From assembly GCA_029210325.1 (NCBI GenBank), contig JARGPU010000001.1, positions 940,126 through 1,004,125 on the forward strand: DNA of 64,000 nt, given 5' to 3'. Source of the DNA: Alcanivoracaceae bacterium (GTDB lineage Bacteria > Pseudomonadota > Gammaproteobacteria > Pseudomonadales > Alcanivoracaceae). Positions 46,897 through 56,416 of this stretch are shown one piece after another (position 1 is the stretch's first letter; each line of letters begins with the position of its first letter). The notes beneath the pieces are model-generated. The model ran no database searches. It was not told where the DNA came from and saw nothing but the letters and a program-made list of their open reading frames with translations. Both the position numbers and the translations under genes were made by a program.

Positions 46897-47741
46897 AAAC
46901 CATCTCAGCCGCACTGCAGCAGGCGCGCCAGCGCCTGAAGCAAAGTGATAGCGCCGCGCTGGATGCGGAGCTGTTGCTATGCCATGTGCTGGGCAAGCCG
47001 CGCAGCTACCTTTTTACCTGGCCAGAGCAGCAGCTGGATGACAGCGCTGCGGCGCGCTTCGATCAATTGCTGGATCAGCGCCAAGCGGGTCGGCCGGTGG
47101 CCTATCTGCTCGGTCGCAGGGAGTTCTATGGCCACGAATTCCTGCTTTCTGAAGATACCTTGATTCCACGACCGGACACCGAGCTGCTGGTGGACCTGCT
47201 GCTGGAAAAGTTGCCGGCGGACACCTCTTGCCGGGTGGCGGACCTGGGCACCGGTAGCGGTGCTATTGCTATCAGCGCCGCCTTGGCCCGCCCACACTGG
47301 CAGGTGCTGGCGGTGGATTATCTGGTCAGCGTGCTGGATATGGTTGAGCGTAATGTGCAGCGTCTCAAGGCAAATAATGTGACGCCGCTGCAATCGAACT
47401 GGTATGAAAAACTTGATGGCCTGTTCCATGCCATTGTGAGTAATCCGCCTTATATTCGCCACAACGACAAGCATTTAAGTCGTGGCGATGTGCGTTTTGA
47501 GCCGCGCTCGGCGCTGGTGGCCGGGGAAGATGGCCTGGATGATATTCGCCTGATTGTTGCTAAGGCCCCTCAGTATTTGCAGGCTGATGGCTTGCTGGCA
47601 GTGGAGCATGGATATGACCAGAGGCAAGCAGTTCGTTTGCTATTTGCCGAGGCCGGTTTTGAACAGATTGAAACACGCCGTGATTACGGGGATAACGATC
47701 GAGTGACTTTCGGATTTTGCGGAGCGAATCATGCTCAGTGA
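46893..47741 (+). CDS. prmC: release factor glutamine N5-methyltransferase
   Basis: 282 residues from a TTG at 46893 overlapping the prfA stop (TTGA). SAM site [14 protein letters not shown], catalytic NPPY in [12 protein letters not shown], and [10 protein letters not shown]. Methylates the GGQ Gln of RF1/RF2. Confidence 0.97.
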   Translation: MKTISAALQQARQRLKQSDSAALDAELLLCHVLGKPRSYLFTWPEQQLDDSAAARFDQLLDQRQAGRPVAYLLGRREFYGHEFLLSEDTLIPRPDTELLVDLLLEKLPADTSCRVADLGTGSGAIAISAALARPHWQVLAVDYLVSVLDMVERNVQRLKANNVTPLQSNWYEKLDGLFHAIVSNPPYIRHNDKHLSRGDVRFEPRSALVAGEDGLDDIRLIVAKAPQYLQADGLLAVEHGYDQRQAVRLLFAEAGFEQIETRRDYGDNDRVTFGFCGANHAQ

Positions 47742-48477
47742 TGATCAGTTGCTACGCTACAGTCGCCATATTCTTCTGGATGATATTGATCTTGCTGGCC
47801 AGGAAAAACTCTTCGCTGCCTCGGTGTTGATTATTGGTGCTGGCGGACTGGCCAATCCGGCCGCCTTATATTTGGCGGGAGCCGGTGTGGGCCGACTGTT
47901 GATCGCCGACGGCGACACGCTGGAAGTTTCCAATCTGCAGCGTCAGATCGGTTTCCGGCAAAGCGATGTGGGTAGTAACAAGGCGCAGGCCCTTGTGGCA
48001 CAGCTTGCCGCGCTGAACGACAGCGTTCAGTTGCAGGCCCATCCACAGTTTGTTGATCAGCACTGGCTTGCGGAGCAGCTCCATGATGTGGATGTGGTGC
48101 TTGATTGCAGTGATAACTTTGCTACCCGAGCCATGGTCAATGGGGCCTGTGTTGCGGCAAGAGTGCCGCTGGTATCCGGCGCAGCAATTCGTTTTAGTGG
48201 TCAGTTGGCGGTATTCGATTTGCGCCGTGATGATGCTGCCTGCTATGCCTGCCTTTATGGCAGTGGCGAGTCACGGGATGAGCTGTGCAGTGAGTCCGGC
48301 ATCCTTGGCCCGGTGGTGGGCACCATGGGAACATTGCAGGCCTTACAGGCAATCCGCTTGATTTGTGGTTTGCCGGTGGCAGAAAAACTGCAGCTGTTTG
48401 ACGGGCATACCCTGGAGTGGAAGTCGCTGGGCTTTCGTAAGGACCCGGCTTGCCCGGTCTGCGGCTTGCAGCGCTGA
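47731..48477 (+). CDS. moeB: HesA/MoeB/ThiF family adenylyltransferase
   Basis: 248 residues. ATP site GAGGLANPAALYLAGAGVG, zinc ligands CYAC and CPVC near the C-terminus, conserved RYSRHILL opening. Adenylates the C-terminus of MoaD or ThiS-like sulfur carriers. Overlaps prmC by 11 bp, as in Pseudomonas hemA operons. Confidence 0.93.
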   Translation: MLSDDQLLRYSRHILLDDIDLAGQEKLFAASVLIIGAGGLANPAALYLAGAGVGRLLIADGDTLEVSNLQRQIGFRQSDVGSNKAQALVAQLAALNDSVQLQAHPQFVDQHWLAEQLHDVDVVLDCSDNFATRAMVNGACVAARVPLVSGAAIRFSGQLAVFDLRRDDAACYACLYGSGESRDELCSESGILGPVVGTMGTLQALQAIRLICGLPVAEKLQLFDGHTLEWKSLGFRKDPACPVCGLQR

Positions 48478-48484
48478 AATTGCT

Positions 48485-49591
48485 TTACTGATTCTGAACG
48501 CCGAAGGAGCTGTCCGGCGTGCCGCGAAGACAGTTCAGAATGTAGGGGAAGGTCTCGGTGACGTAGTAGCCGTACTTGCCACCGATTTCCATGCCGTTAC
48601 ATTCGTCCAGATCGCCGCTGCCAGCCGCGTACTCGTAATCTTCAACATAAGTACCGTTATAAAAATACTCGCCTGCCTCTGTCATGACGGAACCGCTTTT
48701 CAGCCGGTAACTGGAAGTCGCCTTGCGAATCACGCCGCCGTCATCGAACCAGGGACCAAAAATCGGGTAGCCATCGGCGGCTAGACCGATAATGCCGGAC
48801 AGGGTGCCGTCGTCCAGATACAGCTCGCGCGGGTCACCATGGTAGTGGTAGGTGCCGTCCGGCAGGGTGTGGGCATGATGCTCATCCATGCCGTATAGCG
48901 CCGGTGCATGCATCGGGTTGGCGTTGTATGGCAGTCCGCAGTCAGTGCCGGCGCAGGTGTTCTCCCGGTGCTGGATCAGTACGCCGTTCAGTAGCACGCC
49001 ATCAAAAGAGTTGCCGGAAAGCGCAGTGATCTGATCCGCCGGCGCCCGCATCGCTGGCACCCGCAACAGTCGTTGCCACGGTACAATCTCGGCAGGACTT
49101 TCACTGTTGGGGAAGCTGCTGGTGATGTAGTCCGGCAATCCATCCGAGAAAATATAGACAAACTCAGGGTTGTCCGGGTCGAGCGCGAGGATGCAGGGGC
49201 CGGGCTCAGGGACGATTTCAATCTCCAGACCGCCACCGCCTAGACCAATCTGGATGCCGTCTTTGGGAGCACGCGGTACAGATTTTCCGGTGACAGTCAT
49301 TGTGTCGGAAAACATGTCCGGATCGTTCAGAATAATTGCGGTGATATTGGTTGAAAGAGTTAAGGTCGCGGAGCTGCCCATAGAGAAGGTGGGACCAAAA
49401 TACAATCCACCTTGAAACGAGCTCTCATTGATTGCCGGAGGCGCTAGACGTAACGGTGAGGAGGCATAGCGGTTGTCCACCGGCGTAACACAGGTCAATG
49501 AGCGAGGCGCAGGATCATCCTCAGTGCTGCCCCCGCAGCCAGCCAGCGCAAGAGCCGCAATCATAATGCTGGTCAGTCGTGTCGTTGCCAT
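48485..49591 (-). CDS. YHYH-domain lipoprotein
   Basis: 368 residues with lipobox LAGC (Cys about 19). C-terminal YHYH domain with the namesake motif in DGTYHYHGDP, a preceding HHAHTLPDG, and GYPIFGPWFDDGG. The family is exported and of unknown function, probably metal binding because of its His motif. Convergent with moeB, 7 bp apart. Confidence 0.85.
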   Translation of the reverse strand: MATTRLTSIMIAALALAGCGGSTEDDPAPRSLTCVTPVDNRYASSPLRLAPPAINESSFQGGLYFGPTFSMGSSATLTLSTNITAIILNDPDMFSDTMTVTGKSVPRAPKDGIQIGLGGGGLEIEIVPEPGPCILALDPDNPEFVYIFSDGLPDYITSSFPNSESPAEIVPWQRLLRVPAMRAPADQITALSGNSFDGVLLNGVLIQHRENTCAGTDCGLPYNANPMHAPALYGMDEHHAHTLPDGTYHYHGDPRELYLDDGTLSGIIGLAADGYPIFGPWFDDGGVIRKATSSYRLKSGSVMTEAGEYFYNGTYVEDYEYAAGSGDLDECNGMEIGGKYGYYVTETFPYILNCLRGTPDSSFGVQNQ

Positions 49592-49608
49592 CCTGGCGTC
49601 CCCGTGTG

Positions 49609-50109
49609 TCAGCGAGCTTTTGGCACCACCACAGTTTCGGTGGATGATAGTGAGTCATGCAAGGTCTGTTTGGCTGGCAGCAGGGCGATCAGCCAGCCGA
49701 TGCCAAGTAACCCGGTAGAAATGATGCCACTGAGAAAGCGGCTAACGGTTTGCAGCAGGGTCATCTGCCGGCGGTGAATGTCGCGGCTGAGTAGCTTCCA
49801 GGCGCGCATGCCCAGGGTCTGGCCGCCATGGGTCCAGAACCACGCATAGAATCCCCAGGTCACCAGCAGTAGCAAGGGAAATAGCAGCCAGTGCAGGGCT
49901 GCCTCGGAGGGCACCATCACGCCGCTGACATCGTCCATGGGCAGGCCGGTTTTCGGGTAGATCGACACCAGAATGCCGGCGGTGATAAACCACACGGCGA
50001 CCAGCAGCAAGCCGTCGTAGATCATTGCCACCAGCCGGCGCCATAGCGGTGCCGGCGGCAGGTCAGCGAGGAAAAGATCCTGTTGGCGGTCTGCGGAAGG
50101 GTCGCTCAT
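49609..50109 (-). CDS. RDD family membrane protein
   Basis: 166 residues with RDD-type membrane helices: opening LWRRLVAMIYDGLLLVAV (Arg and Asp of RDD), and TLGMRAWKL after the second helix pair. Function of the family is unsettled (transport or antiport proposed). It lies 17 bp upstream of the YHYH gene on the same strand. Confidence 0.88.
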   Translation of the reverse strand: MSDPSADRQQDLFLADLPPAPLWRRLVAMIYDGLLLVAVWFITAGILVSIYPKTGLPMDDVSGVMVPSEAALHWLLFPLLLLVTWGFYAWFWTHGGQTLGMRAWKLLSRDIHRRQMTLLQTVSRFLSGIISTGLLGIGWLIALLPAKQTLHDSLSSTETVVVPKAR

Positions 50110-50360
50110 GTTGGCCTCTTCAAGGGGGTGACCAGCTGTTAGAAACTCGCGAGGGGGTGAATTAAACCCTCTAAAGCCGGGAAAAGCGAGTGTCGGCGGA
50201 CGGTTTGGCGGGCTGTGCTAGCCGGCAAGGCGGGCCATAATCAGGCAAGTACACATCTTGTTTTGCTCCGTACACTGCCATGGAGCGTGCGGGCTGCTAT
50301 AACGTCATCCTCGTTAATAACGCTACAACCTTTGGTGATACCAAAGTCAGGAGATAGCAG

Positions 50361-51110
50361 ATGGATAAGGCCATGCCCGCGATTCGCCCGGAAGCCCTGC
50401 CGGAGATCGATGCGCGCGAATTTATCAAGGTGGTGCAGTCGCGCCGCTCGGTGCGACGCTTTACCGATGAGCCGGTACCGGACGAGATCGTTGATCAGTG
50501 CCTGGATCTGGCCATGCTCGCACCGAACTCCTGCAACTTGCAGCCGTGGGAGTTTTACTGGATCAAAACCGACTCGGTGAAGGCGAAAATTGTTGAGGCG
50601 TGTCTCGGCCAGAACGCAGCACGTACGTCGCAGCAGTTAATCGCCGTGGTGGCGCGCACTGGCACCTGGCGTAAACACTGCGAGCAGCAGCTAACTGAAT
50701 GGCCGGATGAAAAGATTCCGAAGATCATCGACACTTTTTACAAGCGCGTGGCGCCGTTTCAGTACGCCCTTGGTCCATTTGGTGTGCTTGGCTATGCCAA
50801 GAAGGCGTTCTACGGCGTTATTGGTCTGACGCGCCCGGTGCCGCGCGGTCCATACTCTGCTGCTGAGATGCGCGAGTGGGCGGTAAAAAGTACCGCGCTG
50901 GCGTCGGAAAATCTGATGTTGGCGTTTCGTGCCTTTGGTTATGACTCTTGCCCCATGGAGGGCTTCGATGCGGTGCGGGCTCGCAAGATCCTCAAGTTGC
51001 CGAAGGATGCGGAGATCGTCATGTTCGTTGGGGTGGGAAAGCGGGCGGAAAATGGTATTTATAATTCCCGGCTACGCTTCTCCCGAGATCAATTTATCAA
51101 GCATGTGTAA
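50361..51110 (+). CDS. nitroreductase family flavoprotein
   Basis: 249 residues. FMN-binding opening SRRSVRRFTDEPVP, LAPNSCNLQPWEF, and the later AEIVMFVGVGKR. Likely NAD(P)H-dependent reduction of nitro or quinone compounds; the physiological substrate is unknown. Followed by a long convergent hairpin. Confidence 0.92.
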   Translation: MDKAMPAIRPEALPEIDAREFIKVVQSRRSVRRFTDEPVPDEIVDQCLDLAMLAPNSCNLQPWEFYWIKTDSVKAKIVEACLGQNAARTSQQLIAVVARTGTWRKHCEQQLTEWPDEKIPKIIDTFYKRVAPFQYALGPFGVLGYAKKAFYGVIGLTRPVPRGPYSAAEMREWAVKSTALASENLMLAFRAFGYDSCPMEGFDAVRARKILKLPKDAEIVMFVGVGKRAENGIYNSRLRFSRDQFIKHV

Positions 51111-51126
51111 GTTGCATTGCCCGACG

Positions 51127-51162
51127 TATAAATATCCCCGCTTTAGTGCGGGGATATTTATA
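51127..51162. terminator. bidirectional hairpin nitroreductase/DUF2505
   Basis: Perfect 15-bp arms tataaatatccccgc / gcggggatatttata with a 6-nt loop between convergent genes. Confidence 0.8.
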
Positions 51163-51179
51163 ACTGGCGAGCAGGCGGA

Positions 51180-51683
51180 TTAAACATAACGGCTGGCGAA
51201 TTCACCCATTAGCTTTTGTGCCTGTGTGGAGTCGCTACGGAATTTCTGTTTCAGGTCTTCGGCGACCACGGCTGCGAGCTTTTCGCCCACCAAAGGCACA
51301 TTAATTTTCACCGAAAAATTCAGATCCAGCACCGTTTCGCCGCCCTGATCGGTCAGTGTCATGTCGCATTTGACCTCGGCGGGCATGCCTTTGAAATCAA
51401 TGTCCAGGCGGCCGGTTTTAGTGGCGCTATCCCAGCTATCTGTCTGCGTTACGGTAATGGTGTGTGGCACGAATTTTCTGGCAAACGCAGGTATATCCAC
51501 ATCGAGATCGACTATGCGGCGAATGGTGATGCGTGAGCGGCCATCTTGCTTGGTGCTCTCTATTAGCTCAATTTGCTTGGCGCCGGCAAGCTGATACTTG
51601 GCCAGAAAATAGTCTTCATTGGCGAAGGTTTTCAGTACTGCATCCAAGGGGAACGGGTAGCGGTTTTGTTCTTTGAATTGCAT
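51180..51683 (-). CDS. DUF2505 family protein
   Basis: 167 residues, all-soluble SRPBCC-like fold consistent with DUF2505: opening PFPLDAVLKTFANEDYFLAKY and a C-terminal helix EDLKQKF. No known activity. It is the last gene of clearly chromosomal character before the island. Confidence 0.82.
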   Translation of the reverse strand: MQFKEQNRYPFPLDAVLKTFANEDYFLAKYQLAGAKQIELIESTKQDGRSRITIRRIVDLDVDIPAFARKFVPHTITVTQTDSWDSATKTGRLDIDFKGMPAEVKCDMTLTDQGGETVLDLNFSVKINVPLVGEKLAAVVAEDLKQKFRSDSTQAQKLMGEFASRYV

Positions 51684-52772
51684 CAGCGATTTCCTTTGCA
51701 GTGCGCCCTGGCAACGGATTTGATCGGATGTTGTTCTGCGGGGGATGCGTTAACTCTTTGATTTTTAAGTTAACACTGCACTTCCTCGGAGGACATCGGA
51801 AGTATAGTTGGTACAGAGGCCGGACTCAAAGCCGACATCATCCTATTGATTAATAATGCTTTTTATCGAACCTGATTCGCAGTTGGCCCCAGAGTTGGCC
51901 CCGCAAAAAGAGCCTTGGAAGTTCGAGTTCAGACAAGCAGCACCATCCGTCAGGACCAGTATAGCGATTTTAATGCGCGCTGCTAAGAGTAATGGCAGTG
52001 AAGCTGTTGTGCCCGGATGGATCTTGGGTGCGGAATCCTGCTGGGTTTCAGGTTGTGTTTGTAGAGGGCTGAAGCGTAGGTGTGGGTATCTGTATAGAGC
52101 CTGCTGCCATGGGGGAAATTGATTTGAGCAGTGTGTCGTGCGCGGGCACTGGACTCTATTGGACTTGCTCGGACTGGCTGTGCTTTTTTTTAGGCGGCAG
52201 GGCTTTACAAGATGTGCTAAAAAGTTATTATCGGCCCTACGTCGACTCACAATCGATGAAAATATGGCTGAAGGTAGAAAGTCCTTCATAAGTCCAACAT
52301 CAAAAGGCGGAAGGTTATTCCTTCATAAGTCCACGACAGGCAGAAGGCTTTGGTCTTCATAAGTCCAACATCAAAAGGCGGAAGGTTATTCCTTCATAAG
52401 TCCACGACAGGCAGAAGGCTTTGGTCTTCATGAGTCCGACATCAAAAGGCGGAAGGCTAGTCCTTTGTGAGCCCTGCCAATCAGGAAAGTCCGTAGGAAT
52501 GAATCGGTATCTGCGGCTAATCCATTGAGAATAATCGGGCCGGCGTTCAGCTTGCAGGTAAAGGATCACACAGATCGCCCCCGACAAAGCCTTTATGGCC
52601 ATTGAAAAGCTGAGAAAGCGGTTAAATGCCGCCTTACGTCGAAGATGAATTTTCGAGCTCAGCTTCAGCTTTTAGAACTGCAAACGAAACTTTCTTTCAC
52701 TGGCTGGTATTCGGCCGGCTTGCGTTGCGCTCTTTATAAATCGCGACGCCAGCATCTATTGAGGACTTAAAG
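51684..52772. other. island left boundary region, no supported gene
   Basis: 1.1 kb without a gene I can support. It contains the 71-bp tandem repeat at 52284-52464 and short, overlapping open frames on both strands that do not resemble proteins. The likely left end of the accessory island falls here. I found no integrase and no tRNA attachment site. Confidence 0.5.
52284..52464. repeat. 71-bp tandem repeat, 2.5 copies
   Basis: Units 52284-52354, 52355-52425 and a diverged partial copy from 52426. Each unit contains two sub-repeats starting cttcataagtcc, followed by caaaaggcggaagg or acgacaggcagaagg. Confidence 0.95.
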
Positions 52773-53045
52773 ATGGACAAGGTTAACGAAAAATCTGGCG
52801 ATTCTGTAATTCATGAAAAGGCAAATGTGTACGAACGCGAAAGCTTCCTACGTGCGAAGGATGCCTGGCAGCTGATAGGTGCCGGGAGGTCGACGTTTTA
52901 CGCCCTACAAAATCCGCAGTACAAGCAGTATGACAAAAGCTTCCCAGCGCCATACAAGATTGGGGCGCGAGCGAGAGTTTGGTCGACGGTAGAGCTGATG
53001 GCTTGGGTTGAATCGCGACCTGCGTTGCCTGAAGGGAGGGTGTAA
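52773..53045 (+). CDS. AlpA-like phage/island transcriptional activator
   Basis: 90 residues with a MerR-like winged HTH (FLRAKDAWQLIGAGRSTFYAL ... FPAPYKIGARARVWSTVELMAW) typical of AlpA/Prophage CP4-57 regulators. The start follows GAGG. These proteins usually activate an excision integrase. It is 2 bp upstream of the DUF3987 gene. Confidence 0.9.
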   Translation: MDKVNEKSGDSVIHEKANVYERESFLRAKDAWQLIGAGRSTFYALQNPQYKQYDKSFPAPYKIGARARVWSTVELMAWVESRPALPEGRV

Positions 53046-53047
53046 AA

Positions 53048-54535
53048 ATGCAAAACTTTCACGATAAAAATGTGATGCTGGATCCGAGCATTGAGCAAAA
53101 GCTTCTTGCCCGATGCCCATTGGTTGGGGCAGCGGTCATGCAGAGTGAACAGTACTTCAAGGCTGATGTTAAGGTGGTTCTGCCTGCTCATATCGGCGCT
53201 ATTTCTGCAATATTAGGGCCTGTACTTAAGGTGAAGACGCCAAATCAGCAGGTTTCAAACTCTGCGCTATTTATCCTGGCAATGAGTCCGCCAGCAACAA
53301 AGAAAACGCCGATCATGGATCGTGCGTACAGGCCGATATACAGCTTCGAAAACGGTTTGAGCGAAATCAACGAGAAGGCGGAAAGAACTTACAATTCGGA
53401 GATGGCGCTGTGGAAGGCTCGCGAACGTTGTTTACGAAGAGAGGAGCGAAACTGTCCTGGTTTTCCTGGCCAAATGGAAGAAATACACCAAAAAATGGAG
53501 AGCCACTCGCGAAGTATTCCCGAAAAAATGGGGAGGAAGCAGATGCTTTTCGAGAACCTGACTGAGGCTGGGATTGTTTCGACATTGCAGGCTACAAAAG
53601 CAGCCTGCATCGCTACAAGCGAGGGAGTCAATGTAACGGGAAGTAAGACCCTTGACAGCATCGGGATGTTCAATTCATTGCACTCTGGGTCGCCGGTGAC
53701 TGTTAATCGAGGCTCTCGCGAGCCTGTTCGCGTAACTGGCGCGGCTCTCTCTATTTGTATTTTTACGCAGAATGAGATGATGTCCTCCATTCCCAAGGCG
53801 AAGAAGAAGAAGCTCCTCGATACCGGCTTTCTCCAAAGATTCCTTGTTTTCAACAACGAGCCTGATCATGGAATATATCAGGATGTCGAGAGTGGTTACG
53901 GGACGGAAGCCATGGATATTTTTGAAATGCGACTTGAGGAACTGTCGGATCTCCTTTTGTCAGCTATTTGTGATAACAATTTTGTTCAGCGCGTAGTTGG
54001 GTTCGATGCCGCTGCAACAGATTTTTGGAATGTTAAAGAAAAATCCATCAGATCTGAAATGCAGTCTGGAGGTTCTTACGAGTATGCAGCTGATCATGCG
54101 TCAAAGTTGGCGAATAATGCGGCCAGGCTTGCTTCCTTGCTTCATCTATTCGAAGGAAAAGACGGGGAAATATCCAGGGATACTTTGGAGATTTCTTTTG
54201 ATATTTGTGAACTTTGCTCGAAGGATTACATGAAGGTCTTTGCCAAAGGCCCTGAGCACGTTACTGATGCAGAGCTGCTTTTCGAAAAGCTGGAGGATTT
54301 CTATGAAATGGGGAGGTACCCCATCCCTAAGGTCATGGCACGAAGAAATGCTCCGCTGCCTTTGAGGGAGGGAAAGAGGTTCTTCAAGGCATTAAGTTAC
54401 TTGGAAAGTGAGCACAGGGTTCGTGTAGTGCAGGGTCAAGACGGTAAGCAGTACATTTTCTTTCCGGATAATCTGCCTCCGCAGTACATAGATCGGTCAC
54501 AGTTTGGTATGACATCTCTTGATCCTTTCAGATAG
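53048..54535 (+). CDS. DUF3987 (YfjI-like) protein
   Basis: 495 residues. Resembles the YfjI/DUF3987 proteins of CP4-57-type elements, with helicase/primase-like central region. The nucleotide-binding loop appears as MSPPATKKTP, lacking the glycines of a classical Walker A. Possible role in element replication. It follows AlpA and precedes a strong terminator. Confidence 0.75.
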   Translation: MQNFHDKNVMLDPSIEQKLLARCPLVGAAVMQSEQYFKADVKVVLPAHIGAISAILGPVLKVKTPNQQVSNSALFILAMSPPATKKTPIMDRAYRPIYSFENGLSEINEKAERTYNSEMALWKARERCLRREERNCPGFPGQMEEIHQKMESHSRSIPEKMGRKQMLFENLTEAGIVSTLQATKAACIATSEGVNVTGSKTLDSIGMFNSLHSGSPVTVNRGSREPVRVTGAALSICIFTQNEMMSSIPKAKKKKLLDTGFLQRFLVFNNEPDHGIYQDVESGYGTEAMDIFEMRLEELSDLLLSAICDNNFVQRVVGFDAAATDFWNVKEKSIRSEMQSGGSYEYAADHASKLANNAARLASLLHLFEGKDGEISRDTLEISFDICELCSKDYMKVFAKGPEHVTDAELLFEKLEDFYEMGRYPIPKVMARRNAPLPLREGKRFFKALSYLESEHRVRVVQGQDGKQYIFFPDNLPPQYIDRSQFGMTSLDPFR

Positions 54536-54548
54536 GAGTAGGAAGTCA

Positions 54549-54580
54549 GAAAGTCACGCCCATCATTGGGCGTGACTTTC
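54549..54580 (+). terminator. intrinsic terminator after DUF3987 gene
   Basis: Perfect 14-bp arms gaaagtcacgccca / tgggcgtgactttc with a 4-nt loop, 13 bp after the stop. Confidence 0.85.
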
Positions 54581-54585
54581 TTATC

Positions 54586-54786
54586 CTATCGCCACATCAA
54601 TTTTTCCTGTTTTTTACTGGTCAGAAGATCGTTGATGTTGCGTAGCCCCATATGCCGCGCAGGACCATCTCCCATGTCGGCATAATTAACGGCCAGTGCC
54701 TCAAAATGCGCCTTGCCGCATTCGATCTTGGCGATTCTCTCTAACCTACAAAGATCGGAGCTAAATCTGGTTGGGGCTGCGCCAGG
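54586..54786 (-). pseudogene. possible 3' remnant of a larger gene
   Basis: A 66-codon frame without a start, ending at TAG 54586. It includes RLERIAKIECGKAHFEALAV and ends LTSKKQEKLMWR. The sequence reads like a real protein C-terminus and recalls the C-terminal end of type III restriction enzyme Res subunits. Upstream the frame is closed by a stop. The 434-bp interval 54536-54969 otherwise holds the terminator and no supported gene. Confidence 0.35.
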
Positions 54787-54969
54787 CTAAGAGGCGAGAC
54801 ATACAGTTGCTTGCCATTGCAATTTTGCGGGCCAGAGGGCTTAAGCCCGTTGGTATGGAAGCGCGAGAACAGGCTGGCGGGCGTCTTGCTAGGATGCCTG
54901 ATTATAAATGGAAAGAATCCCATGGAAATCTGTAGGGATTCTATATAGAATCCGAAGCTGGTGTGGCTG

Positions 54970-55185
54970 ATGCGTGCCCAAGGAATGACTAAGAAAATTC
55001 AAGTCTCGTTTTCTGACAGACAAATGGCTTTAATTCAGCGCCTTAAGGGCGAGTTTGGTGCAACAGATGCCGACGTAGTCAGAGGCATTGTTTTGGCGTG
55101 GCTGGCTGAAAAGAGCTTTATTAGCACGGTGGTCAAGCAGCGAATTAACTCGGAAGCAGAGAAGAGTGCGAAAGATGAGTCCTGA
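54970..55185 (+). CDS. small ribbon-helix-helix-like protein
   Basis: About 71 residues from ATG 54970 (or 66 from ATG 54985, which directly follows AAGGA). The KKIQVSFSDRQMALIQRLKG start followed by a helix pair fits an RHH/CopG DNA-binding protein. Its end overlaps the methyltransferase by 11 bp, so it probably autoregulates that pair. Confidence 0.6.
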   Translation: MRAQGMTKKIQVSFSDRQMALIQRLKGEFGATDADVVRGIVLAWLAEKSFISTVVKQRINSEAEKSAKDES

Positions 55186-56413
55186 GCGCCGCCGTTTGCC
55201 AGACATAAAGCCCCAAACGCCCATAGCCAAGCTTGATCGAGAAAAATACCTGAGTCTTGAGTATGAATTTCCGGTTGAGGCCGTGTCAAGAGTTGTGGGC
55301 ATGTCGTCCTCTTTCATACGCAAGGTGTGTGGAAAAAAAGGCCGCCTATCAGTAGTGGACGTTCTTCTCCTGCTTGATCAGGACGCTTTTTCTGAAACTT
55401 TTGTTCCTAGAAGCCGTGTGATTGATTATTTGCTAAGTAAAAAGAATCTTGATTTAGAAACCACTGTAAATAATACACCAAAATTTCTTCAAGCATACGA
55501 TGAAAAAATTTCTCTTCTCCATGGAAATGCCTTGGACATAGTTGCCAATTTGCCACATAAGTCCATTCAGTGTGTTGTGACTTCTACTCCCTACTGGGGG
55601 CTTCGAATATATAAGAATTCTCATTTTGTTAGATGGGCAGATGGAGAGGAATGTCCATACGGACATGAGCAGACTCCGGACGGCTTTGTGCGGCATACTA
55701 GTCAAATCCTTGAAGCCCTATTTGAGGTGGTCGCAGACGACGGGTCGATCTGGTGGAATGTAATGGATACTTTCAACACCCGCACACAAATTAGAGATAA
55801 TGCAGCAGAGGCACTTCGTGCCATGCAGGGAAAAGACGGTCGCAAGTGGAGTGAGCACGAGTGCCGGCGCTATAGCGCCGGCCATGCATACTTAAAAGAT
55901 GGGGAGCAATGTTTGATTCCTGGGCTCATCGCAGAAAGAGCATCCAGAATGGGTTTCTATGTGAAGTCTGTAATCACTTGGGCCAAAACCAGTTCATTGC
56001 CCGAGCCTCAGAACTCTAGAGTTAGTAGAAACCTAGAATACATTCTTCACCTGAGTAAAAGTAGAGCGCCAAAATTTGACAAGAGTGCCTACCGATCGCT
56101 GCCTGCCTCTGCAGGAGGGCGAAGCGGCCCTGGCGAACCGGACAAGCTATCTGATGTCTGGATGCTGCCAACGTCATCCGGGCGCGATGGCCATGGAGCC
56201 CAATTCCCAGTGGCTTTGCCGGCACGATGTATAGCTGTGTCCACTGGTCCGGGCGATACAGTTCTGGATCCCTTTGTTGGATCCGGAAATGCTGGCGTTG
56301 CTGCCAAACTACTTGGTTGTCGTTTTATAGGAATTGATATTAATAAGGATTATCTTTCCCTGGCAAATCGACGCATCGGAAAGGTGCTAGAGCCCGTCCA
56401 GAGTAGAACTTAA
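55175..56413 (+). CDS. DNA methyltransferase, N4-cytosine/N6-adenine type
   Basis: 412 residues from ATG 55175. An N-terminal HTH-like region (about 25-90) precedes the catalytic domain. Motif IV reads TSTPYWG (136-142), a variant of the m4C-type TSPPYW; motif I (DPFVGSG) lies near the C-terminus, giving beta-class order. Methylates DNA bases from SAM. Convergent with mcrC, 3 bp apart; the pair likely forms one defence system. Confidence 0.85.
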   Translation: MSPERRRLPDIKPQTPIAKLDREKYLSLEYEFPVEAVSRVVGMSSSFIRKVCGKKGRLSVVDVLLLLDQDAFSETFVPRSRVIDYLLSKKNLDLETTVNNTPKFLQAYDEKISLLHGNALDIVANLPHKSIQCVVTSTPYWGLRIYKNSHFVRWADGEECPYGHEQTPDGFVRHTSQILEALFEVVADDGSIWWNVMDTFNTRTQIRDNAAEALRAMQGKDGRKWSEHECRRYSAGHAYLKDGEQCLIPGLIAERASRMGFYVKSVITWAKTSSLPEPQNSRVSRNLEYILHLSKSRAPKFDKSAYRSLPASAGGRSGPGEPDKLSDVWMLPTSSGRDGHGAQFPVALPARCIAVSTGPGDTVLDPFVGSGNAGVAAKLLGCRFIGIDINKDYLSLANRRIGKVLEPVQSRT

Positions 56414-56416
56414 GCG

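Noticed and set aside
51700-51900. tRNA-derived attachment site at the island edge
   Set aside because: A short ggccggactcaaagccg string near 51820 looked like part of a tRNA arm, but no complete T arm or acceptor end could be folded around it.
51843-52289. 148-codon minus-strand frame in the island boundary
   Set aside because: Composition is unlike a real protein (Ser/Pro/Arg/Cys mixture), it runs into the tandem repeat, and no motif or ribosome site supports it.
52284-52464. CRISPR array
   Set aside because: The repeat is tandem with a 71-bp period; the intervening sequences are themselves repeated rather than unique spacers, and no cas genes are present.
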